From Archangiaceae bacterium (GTDB lineage: Bacteria; Myxococcota; Myxococcia; Myxococcales; Myxococcaceae), in contig JADJNS010000027.1 of assembly GCA_016714225.1 (NCBI GenBank), positions 1 through 64,000 of the forward strand: a DNA stretch of 64,000 bases. The letters are read 5' to 3'. Shown here piece by piece: positions 16,558-24,879 of this stretch. Within the stretch, counting starts at the first letter, position 1. The number at the start of each line of letters is the position of its first letter. Position numbers and translations under genes: made by a program. The notes beneath the pieces were generated by a model. The model worked only from the letters and a program-made list of their open reading frames with translations. It was not told the DNA's origin and did not search any database.

Positions 16558-18596
16558 CAGTCTCTCACCGTGAGGCCCAGATACAGCGACCGGGGGGGCA
16601 TCGGCAGGTCCTGGCTGCCCTGGTCGAGCAGGTTCATGCCGGCGAGGAAAAGCTCGAGGTGGGTGCCGAACGCCTTGGCAACCCGCGCGTCGAGCATCGC
16701 GAACGGCGCGGTGTAGCGAACGGTGGTGTCGTCGACCAGCAGCGGGCGCGGGCCGGTCACCGAGATGCGGGCCGACGCGGTGAGGCCCCAGCGCTTCTGC
16801 CGCCAGCGCACCTGGCCGAAGCCGCGGTGCTGGGCCTGGCCTTCGAGCGGCAGCCCGGCCGAGATGTCGCGCGCGTCGGTGAAGGTGTACCCGGCCTCGG
16901 CCGAGAGCCCCTCGAGAATCATCACGCTCACCGACGCTTCGACTCCGCGGGTGCGCGCCTTGCCGATGTTGACGTAGCGGTAGCGCAACAGCTCTCCGGG
17001 CATGCTCGTCGGCTCGACGCCGATCATCATCCACAGCTCGTTCCAGAACAGCGAGAGCGAGAACAACCAACGGCCGGGGCTCCACTGCGCCGAGAGGTTG
17101 GTGCCGAACGAGCGCTCGGGCTGCAGGTCGGGGCGGCCGTCGATGACGTAGCCGGCGCTCGGGTTCTCGAAGCTGATGTACAGCTCTTGAAAGCTGGGGG
17201 CGCGGTAGCCCAGGCCGGTGCTCAGCCTGAGCGCCAGGGTGGGCAGCGGGTCGAAGCGCAGCGCGACGCGGGGCGTGGCGGTCAACCCGAACAGCGAGTC
17301 GAAGTCGCCGCGCACTCCGGCGGCGAGGCTGAACAGCCGCGAGGCCGCCGGGGCCCAGGTGTCCTGCACGAAGAGGGCGCCGCGGAACCGCTCTGAGCGC
17401 CCGGTGACGAGGCGCGGCGTCTGCGTGGTCTCGAACAGCACCTGCCCGCCGACCAGCGCGGTGTGGGTCGAGAAGAACGTCTGGCTGGCGAGGCCGTCGA
17501 GCTGCGCCACGTTGTCGCGAATGATCTGCACGTCGTCGAGCACCGTCGAGTCGCGCTGATCGTTGACGAACAGGCGATCGAACGACGACGCCGAGGCGGA
17601 GAGAGAGAGCTCTCCGTTGCCCACCGGCAGGCGCCCGTTGATGCGGCCCTCGAGAATGTTGTCGCGGGTGGCGCGGTCGAACACCCCGCCGACGCCGTTC
17701 TCGTCGATGCCGTGCTGCACCCTGCGGGTGGCGTCGATGCGCACGTCGACCGAAGGGTCGTCTTTGCTGCGCCCGCCGAAGCGCGCCCGCAGCGAGCCCT
17801 GGCCCTGGTCGATCGAGCTGCCGCTGGTGGCGGGGGTGGCGCGATCCCAATCGTAGGCGTCGCGGCGCTCGTAGCCGGCGGTGAGCATCACGCCCCACTT
17901 GTCGCCCGCGGCCTCGCCCGCGCCCGCGGCGTTCATCTGGTTGCGCAAGCCGTACGAGACGGTGGCGTTGCCCCCCAGGGGCTTCGAGGGGGCGCGGGTG
18001 ATGATGTTGATGGTGCCGGCCAGGGCGTCAGAGCCCCACAGCACCGACGAGGGGCCCTTGACGATCTCGATCTGCTCGATGTTCTCGACGGTGAGCCGCG
18101 AGAGATCGACCCCGCCGTTGATGCGCCCGGCCATGCGCTGACCGTCGATCATGATCAGGTTGTACTGCGGGCCCAGGCCCCCCATGCGCAGGCCGCTCTG
18201 GCCCACGTTGCGCGAGGTCTCGAGCCCCGGCCGCGCCTCGAGCGCTTCAGACAGATCTCTCGCCCCGCTCTCTTGCAGCTGCCGCTTCGAGATCACCTCG
18301 ACCGCCACGGTGGTGTCTTTCAGCTGCTGAGCGAGCCGGCCGCCGGTGACCACCGTGGTCAGCCCACCCTCCCTCTCCCCTCGCGGGAGAGGGTCGGGGT
18401 GAGGGGGCGAAGACGGCACCACGGCAGCGGGCTGCACGGAGCCGGCATCGATCTCACCCGCATCGATCTCACCCGCATCGATCTCACCCGCATCGATCTC
18501 ACCCGCATGGGGGTCGCCCCCATCGACGTCACCGGCATCGCGCTCCTGCGCGCCGGCGGCGGTACTGACCAGCACGGCCAGCCACACGCCCTTCAC
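16557..18596 (-). CDS. TonB-dependent outer-membrane receptor (haem/siderophore type)
   Basis: The 679-residue protein is a plug-and-barrel receptor. After a signal peptide (VKGVWLAVLVSTAAGAQ) there is a Gly-Asp-Ala linker, then the plug: AVEVISKRQLQESGARDLSE, GLRMGGLGPQYNLIMIDGQR and EIVKGPSSVLWGSDALAGTI are classic. The barrel ends with SLYLGLTVRD. The linker contains four identical GEIDA units from a 15-bp tandem repeat, then HPDPLPRGER encoded by an inserted palindromic repeat. A canonical TonB box (for example ETVVV) is not clear, although LTTVVTGG may serve. The GTG start overlaps the metalloprotease stop by four bases, and the stop overlaps the HmuY start by one. The ligand is inferred to be haem from its neighbours. 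Confidence 0.92.
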   Translation of the reverse strand: MKGVWLAVLVSTAAGAQERDAGDVDGGDPHAGEIDAGEIDAGEIDAGEIDAGSVQPAAVVPSSPPHPDPLPRGEREGGLTTVVTGGRLAQQLKDTTVAVEVISKRQLQESGARDLSEALEARPGLETSRNVGQSGLRMGGLGPQYNLIMIDGQRMAGRINGGVDLSRLTVENIEQIEIVKGPSSVLWGSDALAGTINIITRAPSKPLGGNATVSYGLRNQMNAAGAGEAAGDKWGVMLTAGYERRDAYDWDRATPATSGSSIDQGQGSLRARFGGRSKDDPSVDVRIDATRRVQHGIDENGVGGVFDRATRDNILEGRINGRLPVGNGELSLSASASSFDRLFVNDQRDSTVLDDVQIIRDNVAQLDGLASQTFFSTHTALVGGQVLFETTQTPRLVTGRSERFRGALFVQDTWAPAASRLFSLAAGVRGDFDSLFGLTATPRVALRFDPLPTLALRLSTGLGYRAPSFQELYISFENPSAGYVIDGRPDLQPERSFGTNLSAQWSPGRWLFSLSLFWNELWMMIGVEPTSMPGELLRYRYVNIGKARTRGVEASVSVMILEGLSAEAGYTFTDARDISAGLPLEGQAQHRGFGQVRWRQKRWGLTASARISVTGPRPLLVDDTTVRYTAPFAMLDARVAKAFGTHLELFLAGMNLLDQGSQDLPMPPRSLYLGLTVRD
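18366..18410. repeat. Interspersed palindromic repeat inserted in the receptor gene
   Basis: Arms CCCTCTCCC (18371-18379) and GGGAGAGGG (18385-18393) form a 9-bp stem with a 5-base loop, flanked by an outer CACCC/GGGGTG pair. In the receptor frame it is read as HPDPLPRGERE. This CCCTCTCCC-type element is of the kind dispersed through many proteobacterial genomes, so it looks like a small mobile palindrome captured in frame within a disordered linker. Confidence 0.6.
18446..18505. repeat. Four perfect copies of a 15-bp tandem repeat (GEIDA linker)
   Basis: The unit CATCGATCTCACCCG repeats four times without a mismatch and encodes GEIDA on the minus strand. It lies in the N-terminal linker of the TonB receptor, and degenerate related units follow (GGDPHA, GDVDG). 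Perfect identity suggests recent expansion and possible length variation between strains. Confidence 0.9.
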
Positions 18597-20089
18597 GACC
18601 GTCTCCGAAAGCCCAGCGCCAGCGCCAGCAGCGCCAGCAGCGGAGCCCCACCCGCGCTGCACCCGCAGCCCTCGGGCTCGGGCATCATCATCTCGCCGCC
18701 GTCAGCCTGCCCCGCGTCTCCCACGCCGGCATCGACGAAGCCCGCGTCACTCCCTCCATCGGCCCCGCGGCACGCGTCGACGAACGTCGGCGAGCCGACA
18801 CAGAGCCCCACCGGCACGCTGGCGCCCCTGATGCCGACGTTGCTGAGCAGCACGAACGCGGCCTGGCTGCCGATCGGCGTCACCGCGCCCTCGGCCAGCA
18901 CCGTGCGCTGCACCGGGCCCGCGACGTCGGGCACCAGGCGCACGCGCAGCGATCTCGCCCCGCCATCGGGCGCGTCGTCGGCCGTCTTCCACCACACCAC
19001 CGCGTCGGGCGGCAGCGCGAACGCGTGGTAGTACCGGCTCGAGGCGCGGAACATGCGCACCCGCGGCACGCTCACTGCGCCCTGGGCCTCGGTGGTCGCC
19101 GCGAGCGCCAGCCGCTCGGCGCGCGCGTGGCCGTACCCCGCTCGCGTGCGGTTCGCGGTGAACAGGTTGTAGTCGGAGCACCGCTCGAGCACTTCGGCCA
19201 GCACGCCCCCGTCGGCGCTCACGCTCTCGTCGAGCGAGGTGAGCCACGAGGTGCCGCCGTCGATGCGCTGCCACAGCTCGAGCACCGCGTTCTCGCCCCG
19301 CTGCGCCGAGAGGCACTCGAAGAACAGGCCCAGCCCGTACGAATAGGTGTCGACCGGGCCGACGGGCTCCTGGTCGAGCGAGCGATCGGGCTGCGACAGG
19401 TAGCCGCCCGAGAAGCCCTCGAGATCATCGAGCCGCGGCGCGTAGCGCTCGGTGGCCCACACCGCGGTGCCCTCGTTCAGGTTGCTCGCCTGCTGCGACG
19501 AGTAGCCCGCCTGCACGCCGTGGAAGTACTCGTGGCTCGAGACGGTGACGATGCCGTCTTCGGGCGTGGGGTACGCGTAGCCGGCGAAGTCGTTCTCTTG
19601 CACCATGTACCCGGCGCAGTGAAGCGGGTCTGACGCGAGGCACTCGGCGCGAAACGCTCCGTCGGCGCGCAGCGCGAAGTCGACCAGGTAGACGTCGAAG
19701 CGCGAGTCGGGGCCGTGGTCAGCGGGCACCAGCGCGTCGTCGGGCGGCCGGCGAAAGCCCCAGGCCCCGTGGTACGTCGCGAGCACGTCGCGCCAGGTCG
19801 CCTCGACCGACTCGACGAAGTCGGGCACCCCGCTGTCGCCGAGGTCGCGGCCCGGCACCCGGTGGGTGCCCAGCCGGGTGAAGTGCACCACCACCGAAGC
19901 GTCGGGGGTGCTGAAGCGCTCGACCACGTCACCGGGCGCGAAGTTGGGCGCCGGCTCGGTGGTGCCAGGGGTATCGGGCCTCAGCGCGTCTCGGCGCGCG
20001 GTGGGGCGAGGCTGCCCCTGGCCCACCAGCGCGTCGGGCCCGCACGACAGCAGGCTGGCGAAGAGGCCGACCTCAAGGAGGCGGCGCAC
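18593..20089 (-). CDS. Secreted MXAN_6640-like putative metalloprotease with MYXO-CTERM
   Basis: The 498-residue protein begins with a lipoprotein-like signal (VGLFASLLSCGPD). Its core has the zinc motif HEYFHGVQAGY (HExxH, about residue 190) followed by NLNEGTAVWATE, where Glu may be the third ligand. This resembles the MXAN_6640 family of putative metalloproteases. It ends with an Asp-Ala-Gly linker and a MYXO-CTERM signal (EGCGCSAGGAPLLALLALAL then FRRRS), a target of myxobacterial sorting that places proteins at the cell surface. The start is GTG, overlapping the upstream HmuY gene by 17 bases. The stop overlaps the receptor start. It could release haem from proteins of prey or host; that role is inference. 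Confidence 0.86.
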   Translation of the reverse strand: MRRLLEVGLFASLLSCGPDALVGQGQPRPTARRDALRPDTPGTTEPAPNFAPGDVVERFSTPDASVVVHFTRLGTHRVPGRDLGDSGVPDFVESVEATWRDVLATYHGAWGFRRPPDDALVPADHGPDSRFDVYLVDFALRADGAFRAECLASDPLHCAGYMVQENDFAGYAYPTPEDGIVTVSSHEYFHGVQAGYSSQQASNLNEGTAVWATERYAPRLDDLEGFSGGYLSQPDRSLDQEPVGPVDTYSYGLGLFFECLSAQRGENAVLELWQRIDGGTSWLTSLDESVSADGGVLAEVLERCSDYNLFTANRTRAGYGHARAERLALAATTEAQGAVSVPRVRMFRASSRYYHAFALPPDAVVWWKTADDAPDGGARSLRVRLVPDVAGPVQRTVLAEGAVTPIGSQAAFVLLSNVGIRGASVPVGLCVGSPTFVDACRGADGGSDAGFVDAGVGDAGQADGGEMMMPEPEGCGCSAGGAPLLALLALALGFRRRS

Positions 20090-21059
20090 AGAGGAACCCC
20101 CACCGCAGTCTCACCACGCCGGCCTCGTTGGGAGTCGGAACCTGGCCCGTCTGGTTGCACGTCGCCTGGGCGCTGGCCGAGTAGTACGACTGTACCTGCA
20201 GCTTCACGTAGCGCCCGTCGCGCAGGTGCACCACGTAGACGTTGCCGGTCATCTGCACGCAGCTCTGGTACGTCCAGAAGCTCGAGAGCGCGGTGGCGGG
20301 CGCGTTGGGCAGCCCGCTCGTGTCGTTCACGAACGTGCAGCTCGGCGGGTTCATCAGGTACTCCTCGGTGCGCCACGAGAGGCCCGCAGGCACCGTGGTG
20401 AGGGTGTCGAAGTCGGTGCCGGGCGCGGTGCGCGCCGCCTCGGTGCAGCCGGGGCCGCTGACCCCGCTGTTGATGCGCAGCACGTAGCGGCGCAGGGCGA
20501 TGTCCCAGTCGAGCGAGGTGAACGCCTGCTCGTCGCTGAGCTCTCTCTTGAACAGGCCCTGCGGCGTGAAGTTCATGTACAGGTAGCTGGTGGTGGGGCT
20601 CACCCCGCCGCCGCGCGCGTCGATGGTGGTGCGGAAGCTCGGCGCCGCCCCCTCTTCGGTGACCGCGTCGGGGTTGGACATCGAGAAGAGCCGCAGCTGC
20701 ATGATCGACTCGTCCTGACACTGCACCGCGGTGGCGCTGCAGCGTGGGGTCGGCGAGGGCAGCGAGCAGTCTTTGCGGCAGGTGCCGTTGTCGCAGACCT
20801 GGTCAGCGCCGCAGGCCGGGGTGCAGCCGCCGATGGTGGTGCACAGGCCGCTGGTGCACTGCTGGCCGGCGGCGCACTGCGCGCACGCGGTGCCCGGCTT
20901 GCCGCAGTGCTGGTCGTCGGTCGAGACGCACTCTCCCATCGCGGTGCAGCAGCCGCCCACGCAGTTGCTCAGGTTGCAGACCTGGGTGCTGCAGGCAGAG
21001 AGCGCGAGCGCGAGCAGCGCACCCGCGACGTTGACGAGCAGCAGCGGATACCGTCTCAT
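20073..21059 (-). CDS. HmuY-family lipoprotein with N-terminal Cys-rich repeats (second copy)
   Basis: The 328-residue protein has a lipoprotein signal (LLALALSACSTQ), then a Cys-rich segment of about 75 residues with repeated C-x-N/S-x-x-C and CGKPGTACAQC patterns, typical of myxobacterial surface proteins. The C-terminal 200 residues follow the HmuY plan: LDWDIALRRYVLRINSGVSG, a disulphide-rich loop, and VYVVHLRDGRYVKLQVQSYY. This is distinct from the smaller HmuY protein at the other end of the operon. It is the first gene, and its ATG shares a CATG palindrome with the start of the divergent subtilase. Haem is the likely ligand by family and context only. Confidence 0.8.
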   Translation of the reverse strand: MRRYPLLLVNVAGALLALALSACSTQVCNLSNCVGGCCTAMGECVSTDDQHCGKPGTACAQCAAGQQCTSGLCTTIGGCTPACGADQVCDNGTCRKDCSLPSPTPRCSATAVQCQDESIMQLRLFSMSNPDAVTEEGAAPSFRTTIDARGGGVSPTTSYLYMNFTPQGLFKRELSDEQAFTSLDWDIALRRYVLRINSGVSGPGCTEAARTAPGTDFDTLTTVPAGLSWRTEEYLMNPPSCTFVNDTSGLPNAPATALSSFWTYQSCVQMTGNVYVVHLRDGRYVKLQVQSYYSASAQATCNQTGQVPTPNEAGVVRLRWGFLCAPPP

Positions 21060-22500
21060 GCCTGCGGTGTTATTGGCTCTGATCGTGGCAGTCAATCTGC
21101 TGGGGGTTCCGCTCGCCAGCGGAGTCGGCCCCCAGGTGCAGATCACCGCCCACGCCATCGTCGGTTTCGATGAGCGCGCCGACGTCGAGGCGGTGCTGCA
21201 CCGCGCGAACGCGCGCCCGGTGCGCGAGCTGTTTCCCTCGCGGCGCATGTGGCTGGTGGCCGACGTGATGGGGCGCCGCGACGGGGCGGCGCTGGCGAAC
21301 GCGCTCTCGGGGGCCCCCGGGGTGGCCTTCGCCGAGGCCGATCTGCTGGTGCCGCGCACGCTCGCCGGCATTCCCGTGCCGCCCAACGACCCCAGCTACC
21401 CGGGGCAGTGGTACCTGAAGCGCATCGGCATCGAGGGGGCGTGGGCGCTCTCGACCGGCGCGCCGAGCGTGACGATTCAGGTGATCGACAACGGCTGCGA
21501 TCAGGCGCACCCCGATCTGGCCGCGCACATCTTGCCGGGCCGCGACGTGATCGACGGCGACGACGACCCGTCGGTGACCGAGAGCGGCCAGGGCTCGGGC
21601 CACGGCACCGCCTGCGCCGGCATCGTGGGCGCGGTGGGCAACAACGCCGAGGGCATCGCCGGCACCTGCCCCGAGTGCAAGGTGCGCTGCGTGCGCATGC
21701 TCGACATGAACGGAGCGAGCGTGCCGATCAGCGCCGACGTCGAGGCGATGCGCTTCGCGCTGCTGCACGACGACGTGGCGGTGGTCTCGAACAGCTGGGC
21801 GTTCACCACCGCGCTGCCGGTGCCGACCTCGCTGAAGCTGGCGATCGAAGACGTGTCGCGCAACGCGCGTGGCGGCAAGGGCGCGCTGGTGGTGTTCGCC
21901 GCCGGCAACGAGAACCGCGAGCTGATGGCGGGCGAGCTGTACTCGATTCCCGAGGTGGTCACGGTCGGGGCGATCAACATCTTCGACGAGGCCGCGCCCT
22001 TCTCGAACCACGGCGCCGAGGTCGACCTCACCGCGCCCACCGGCTCGCTCACGTTGGACCCGACGGGCGACGCGGGCGACAACCCCACCAACTACACCTC
22101 GCTGTTCGGAGGAACCTCGGCCGCCTGCCCGGTGGTGGCCGGCGTGGCCGGGCTGATGTTCGCGGCGAAGCCCGACGCGACCGCCGCCGAGGTGCGGCAG
22201 GCGCTGGTGGCCTCGGCGCGACGCGCTCCGTTCGCCACGCCCGATCAGCACGGCCACGACGACCTCTACGGCTACGGCATCGTCGACCCCAGGGCGGCCA
22301 TCGAGCGGCTGCTGGGCATCGTGCCCGACGCGGGCACCGACGCCGGTCAGGCAGCCGACGCCGGCAGCGATGCCGGCATGGGCCCTCTCGACCCGCCCCG
22401 GGGCTGCGGCTGCAGCGCCGGCGCCGAGGCCTTCGCCCTGGCGGCGCTCACCTGGCTTTGCCGCAGAGCGCGGGCGGGTCGACGCACACCCGCGCGGTGA
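21058..22500 (+). CDS. Subtilisin-like serine protease (S8) with MYXO-CTERM
   Basis: The 480-residue protein has a signal peptide (MPAVLLALIVAVNLLGVPLAS), an I9-like prosegment (about residues 25-100) and an S8 domain. The triad is Asp in IQVIDNGCDQAHPDL, His in GSGHGTACAGI and Ser in FGGTSAACPVVAGVAG. The C-terminal Asp-Ala-Gly linker leads into GCGCSAGAEAFALAALTWL and an Arg-rich tail, a MYXO-CTERM signal. It is divergent from the HmuY/receptor operon, with start codons sharing CATG. A TTG nine codons upstream is an alternative start. Its last 53 codons-worth of DNA lie in a 95-bp tandem duplication shared with the end of the convergent esterase. Confidence 0.92.
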   Translation: MPAVLLALIVAVNLLGVPLASGVGPQVQITAHAIVGFDERADVEAVLHRANARPVRELFPSRRMWLVADVMGRRDGAALANALSGAPGVAFAEADLLVPRTLAGIPVPPNDPSYPGQWYLKRIGIEGAWALSTGAPSVTIQVIDNGCDQAHPDLAAHILPGRDVIDGDDDPSVTESGQGSGHGTACAGIVGAVGNNAEGIAGTCPECKVRCVRMLDMNGASVPISADVEAMRFALLHDDVAVVSNSWAFTTALPVPTSLKLAIEDVSRNARGGKGALVVFAAGNENRELMAGELYSIPEVVTVGAINIFDEAAPFSNHGAEVDLTAPTGSLTLDPTGDAGDNPTNYTSLFGGTSAACPVVAGVAGLMFAAKPDATAAEVRQALVASARRAPFATPDQHGHDDLYGYGIVDPRAAIERLLGIVPDAGTDAGQAADAGSDAGMGPLDPPRGCGCSAGAEAFALAALTWLCRRARAGRRTPAR

Positions 22501-22631
22501 CCCCCTCGGCGACGCGATGGTGCGCCCTGGCGCTGGCGGCGCTCACCTGGCTTTTCCGCAGAGCGCGGGCGCGTCGAGGCACACCCGCGCGGTGACCACC
22601 TCGGCGACGCGCTGGTGCGCCCTGGCGCTGG
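22447..22631. repeat. 95-bp tandem duplication spanning two convergent gene ends
   Basis: Copy 1 starts at 22447 (CTCACCTGGCTTTGCCGCAG) and copy 2 at 22542; they differ at about five of the first 90 positions. Copy 1 carries the true 3' end of the subtilase on + and a leftover esterase tail on -. Copy 2 carries the true esterase tail on - and a leftover subtilase tail on +. The duplication has therefore pulled apart two gene ends that would overlap by 53 bases in a single-copy state. Confidence 0.9.
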
Positions 22632-23532
22632 GGTGGCCGACGCAGCCGTCGTGGTCGAGGTCGGTGTCCTCCAGCTCGATGGGGTCGAGCCCCGCCGAGC
22701 GGAAGACGTCGCGCCGCGGCCCCCAGGCGATCGAGTACAGCTTCGCATCGGGGTAGGCCTGCTGAACCCGCGCCACGAACGCCTGGTACGCGGTGAGAAA
22801 GCCCGGGCCGGGGTCGCCGTTCCACCAGTCGTTCGAGCCGAGGCCGAGGAAGACGACGTCGGGCGGGGGTGAGGCCGGGCGCCACTGCTCGGGCAGCACC
22901 GGCTCGGGGCGGTCTGACCAGTTGTGGGCGACCCCGTGGCCAGACCAGCCCACCACCCGCACGTCGGCCTTCAGGGCCCGGCCCACCAGCGCGGGGAACG
23001 CGGCGGTGAAGGCCTGGGTGCGCGACGAGAAGAGGCACGGCGCCTTGCCTTCGTTGCCGAAGCCGACGGTCACCGAGTCGCCGATGAACTCGAGCAGCGC
23101 CTGGCCTTTGCGGTTCCACTCCACCACGCGGCTGTTCTCGGACAGCTCGATCTCGAGCAGCTGGCCCTCGCCCACCAGCGCCTCGCTCTGGCGAACGAGC
23201 GAGAAGTGGTAGTCTCCGGGCGGCACGTCGGACTGGAAGAGCAGCTCGCCGCGGGCGTCGGCGTAGAGCTCGCGGTTGACCCCGTCGAGCTCGGCGCGAA
23301 TGCGCAGCGGCTGCGGGCCGGCTTCGGCCGAGCCGGGGTGGGTGTTCTGGCGCAGCCGCGCGCGCACCAGCCCCGAGCCCTCGAAGTGCAGTGAGAAGCG
23401 CGAGCCCGACCAGAGAAACCGGCCGTCGTTCGAGAACCGGCCCACCCGGTAGAGCTTCTCGTCGTCGGGGGCGATGCGGAGCGTGGCGCAGCCGGCGAGC
23501 ACACCGAGCGTCACGACGAGAGGGAGGCGCAT
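22543..23532 (-). CDS. SGNH/GDSL-type carbohydrate esterase lipoprotein (CE2-like)
   Basis: The 329-residue protein has a lipoprotein signal (VVTLGVLAGCATL). An N-terminal beta-sandwich (about residues 30-145) precedes an SGNH domain: EFIGDSVTVGFGN carries the nucleophile Ser, FLGLGSNDWWNGD the block III Asn, and HPSARAHQRVAE the catalytic His. This two-domain plan matches CE2-type acetyl esterases that deacetylate polysaccharides. The C-terminal residues after the His come from the second copy of a 95-bp duplication, and a spare copy of the tail (RVAEGVTARVCVDPPALCGK) remains downstream. It is convergent with the subtilase. The start ATG lies at the edge of a gene-poor island. Confidence 0.87.
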   Translation of the reverse strand: MRLPLVVTLGVLAGCATLRIAPDDEKLYRVGRFSNDGRFLWSGSRFSLHFEGSGLVRARLRQNTHPGSAEAGPQPLRIRAELDGVNRELYADARGELLFQSDVPPGDYHFSLVRQSEALVGEGQLLEIELSENSRVVEWNRKGQALLEFIGDSVTVGFGNEGKAPCLFSSRTQAFTAAFPALVGRALKADVRVVGWSGHGVAHNWSDRPEPVLPEQWRPASPPPDVVFLGLGSNDWWNGDPGPGFLTAYQAFVARVQQAYPDAKLYSIAWGPRRDVFRSAGLDPIELEDTDLDHDGCVGHPSARAHQRVAEVVTARVCLDAPALCGKAR

Positions 23533-24879
23533 GCGCCGCGCAATCTAACGAGTGCCCGGTTCAGGCGTGGCGTGAAACGACCGGGCGACCGCGCGCGAGA
23601 GTCACCGCGCGCGTTGGCGGCGCCTGCTCACCTCGAGCAGCTCCTCGCCTCGCACCTCGCCTCGGACGGCAAATGAGGGCACGGCAGTCGATTGCGTTGC
23701 GCACCGCCGCGTCGTGGCGGCGCGCCGACCACCACCGTAGAACCCCCTCGCCCACCGAATCGGTTCTGGGCGCGTCCTTCGTCGCGGACGACGAATTCCC
23801 CGCCCAGAACCGATGAGCGCGCGCGCCACGACAAGCCCGCGCCGACCGCCACGCCCTCAGGGGGTGAACCCGCCGCCCGAGCCCACATGCCGCGTCCCCG
23901 TCGCTCGGGCGCGGCCGTTTGACCGACGTCGATTTCGGCTTGGGCAGGTCAGAGAGGGTGCACGTTGCGCGGCGGGCGACCGCGCGGCGTTGTTTTCGAG
24001 CGCTGAGGCGGCGCCACCTGAGCTCGGGGTAGCTCCTCGCGCGAGCAGCGCGGTGCCTCGAAAAGCGAGTGGGGAACAGGAGCGGCTGTTCGCGTCGAGG
24101 GTCACTTCCCGCTGGGGCACTGTCCGCGGGAACCGCGTCTCGCTCGCTGACGAGGCTCGACGTCTCGGCGGTCATTCGCACCGCGCCACGTGGGTCAATC
24201 AAGGTTCACCCAGTGGACCTGGATACTCCCACGCCAATTCTGGCCGGTGCGCCGGCTCGCGAATCGACCGTCGGTCGCCACCGCCCCACCCTGTTCGCCT
24301 CGATGCAGAGCGCCGCAGAGAGAGGGGCTCACCGAGCGCGGAGGGCCGGCAGCGCGCACGGGAAGGCTGCGCCGCCTGCACGAGCGCATCACGCACCACG
24401 ACGGCGAACCCTTGCGTACCCGCCGTTCAGAACCTCGGCGTCCGTCGACCGCCCGGTCATGCGCCCCCGCCGTCGGCCGTGGGGTGCCCGGGTTCGCCAG
24501 ACACGAACTCCGTCGCGTCGCCGATGCTCCGGTTCGTTCGCCTGGTGGTGTGCCAGCGCGTCGCGGGCGCGCGAGCCGCCCCACGCGCTGCCCGGCTCCA
24601 CGGTGCGCCCCCGCACCCGCGCCGAGGTCATCGCGGTGGCGACCTCCCTTGCCCCCACATTCGCTTTCGGGAGCAGCCGGGCGAGGAGGAACCGCCTCAA
24701 AACGCGCAGGCGGGCGCCACGACCCCACCCCGAGCGACGTCGCCCCACGACGCCCAGGCGCGGTTCCCCGCCGCGCGACTGTGGCCATCTCGAACACCAC
24801 GGCCGACTGAACCCGCGTTTCGTCGGGGTAGCGGCGAGGTCTGGCTCGCTTTCGAGGCCTCCGTGATTACAACTCGAGG
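23533..24879. other. Gene-poor island of about 1.35 kb
   Basis: Open frames exist on both strands but none has a recognisable domain, a good ribosome site, or the steady third-position GC of the neighbours. Their translations are Arg/Pro/Ala-rich and look accidental. Several inverted repeats are present: a 56-base hairpin (23759-23814), a second with arms CGCCCGAGC/GCTCGGGCG (23874-23911), and smaller GC stems. A short segment around 24190-24260 is less GC-rich. It could be decayed genes, a long structured RNA or a cluster of interspersed repeats. I see no transposase motif, terminal repeat or tRNA fragment. Confidence 0.5.
23759..23814. repeat. 56-base long hairpin in the gene-poor island
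   Basis: Outer arms ATCGGTTCTGGGCG and CGCCCAGAACCGAT pair perfectly over 14 bp. A symmetric 5/5 internal loop follows, then an inner 6-bp stem TTCGTC/GACGAA closed by GCGGAC. No T-tract follows on either strand, so it is not an ordinary intrinsic terminator. It could be part of a structured RNA, a protein-binding dyad or a recombination site. Confidence 0.75.

Noticed and set aside
23561..24202. 213-codon minus frame in the gene-poor island
   Set aside because: No family, odd Arg-rich composition and no start signal; it passes straight through the 56-base hairpin. I treat it as chance.
24195..24810. Opposing open frames resembling a decayed transposase
   Set aside because: I looked for DDE or HUH motifs, terminal inverted repeats and target duplications and saw none, so I do not call a mobile element.
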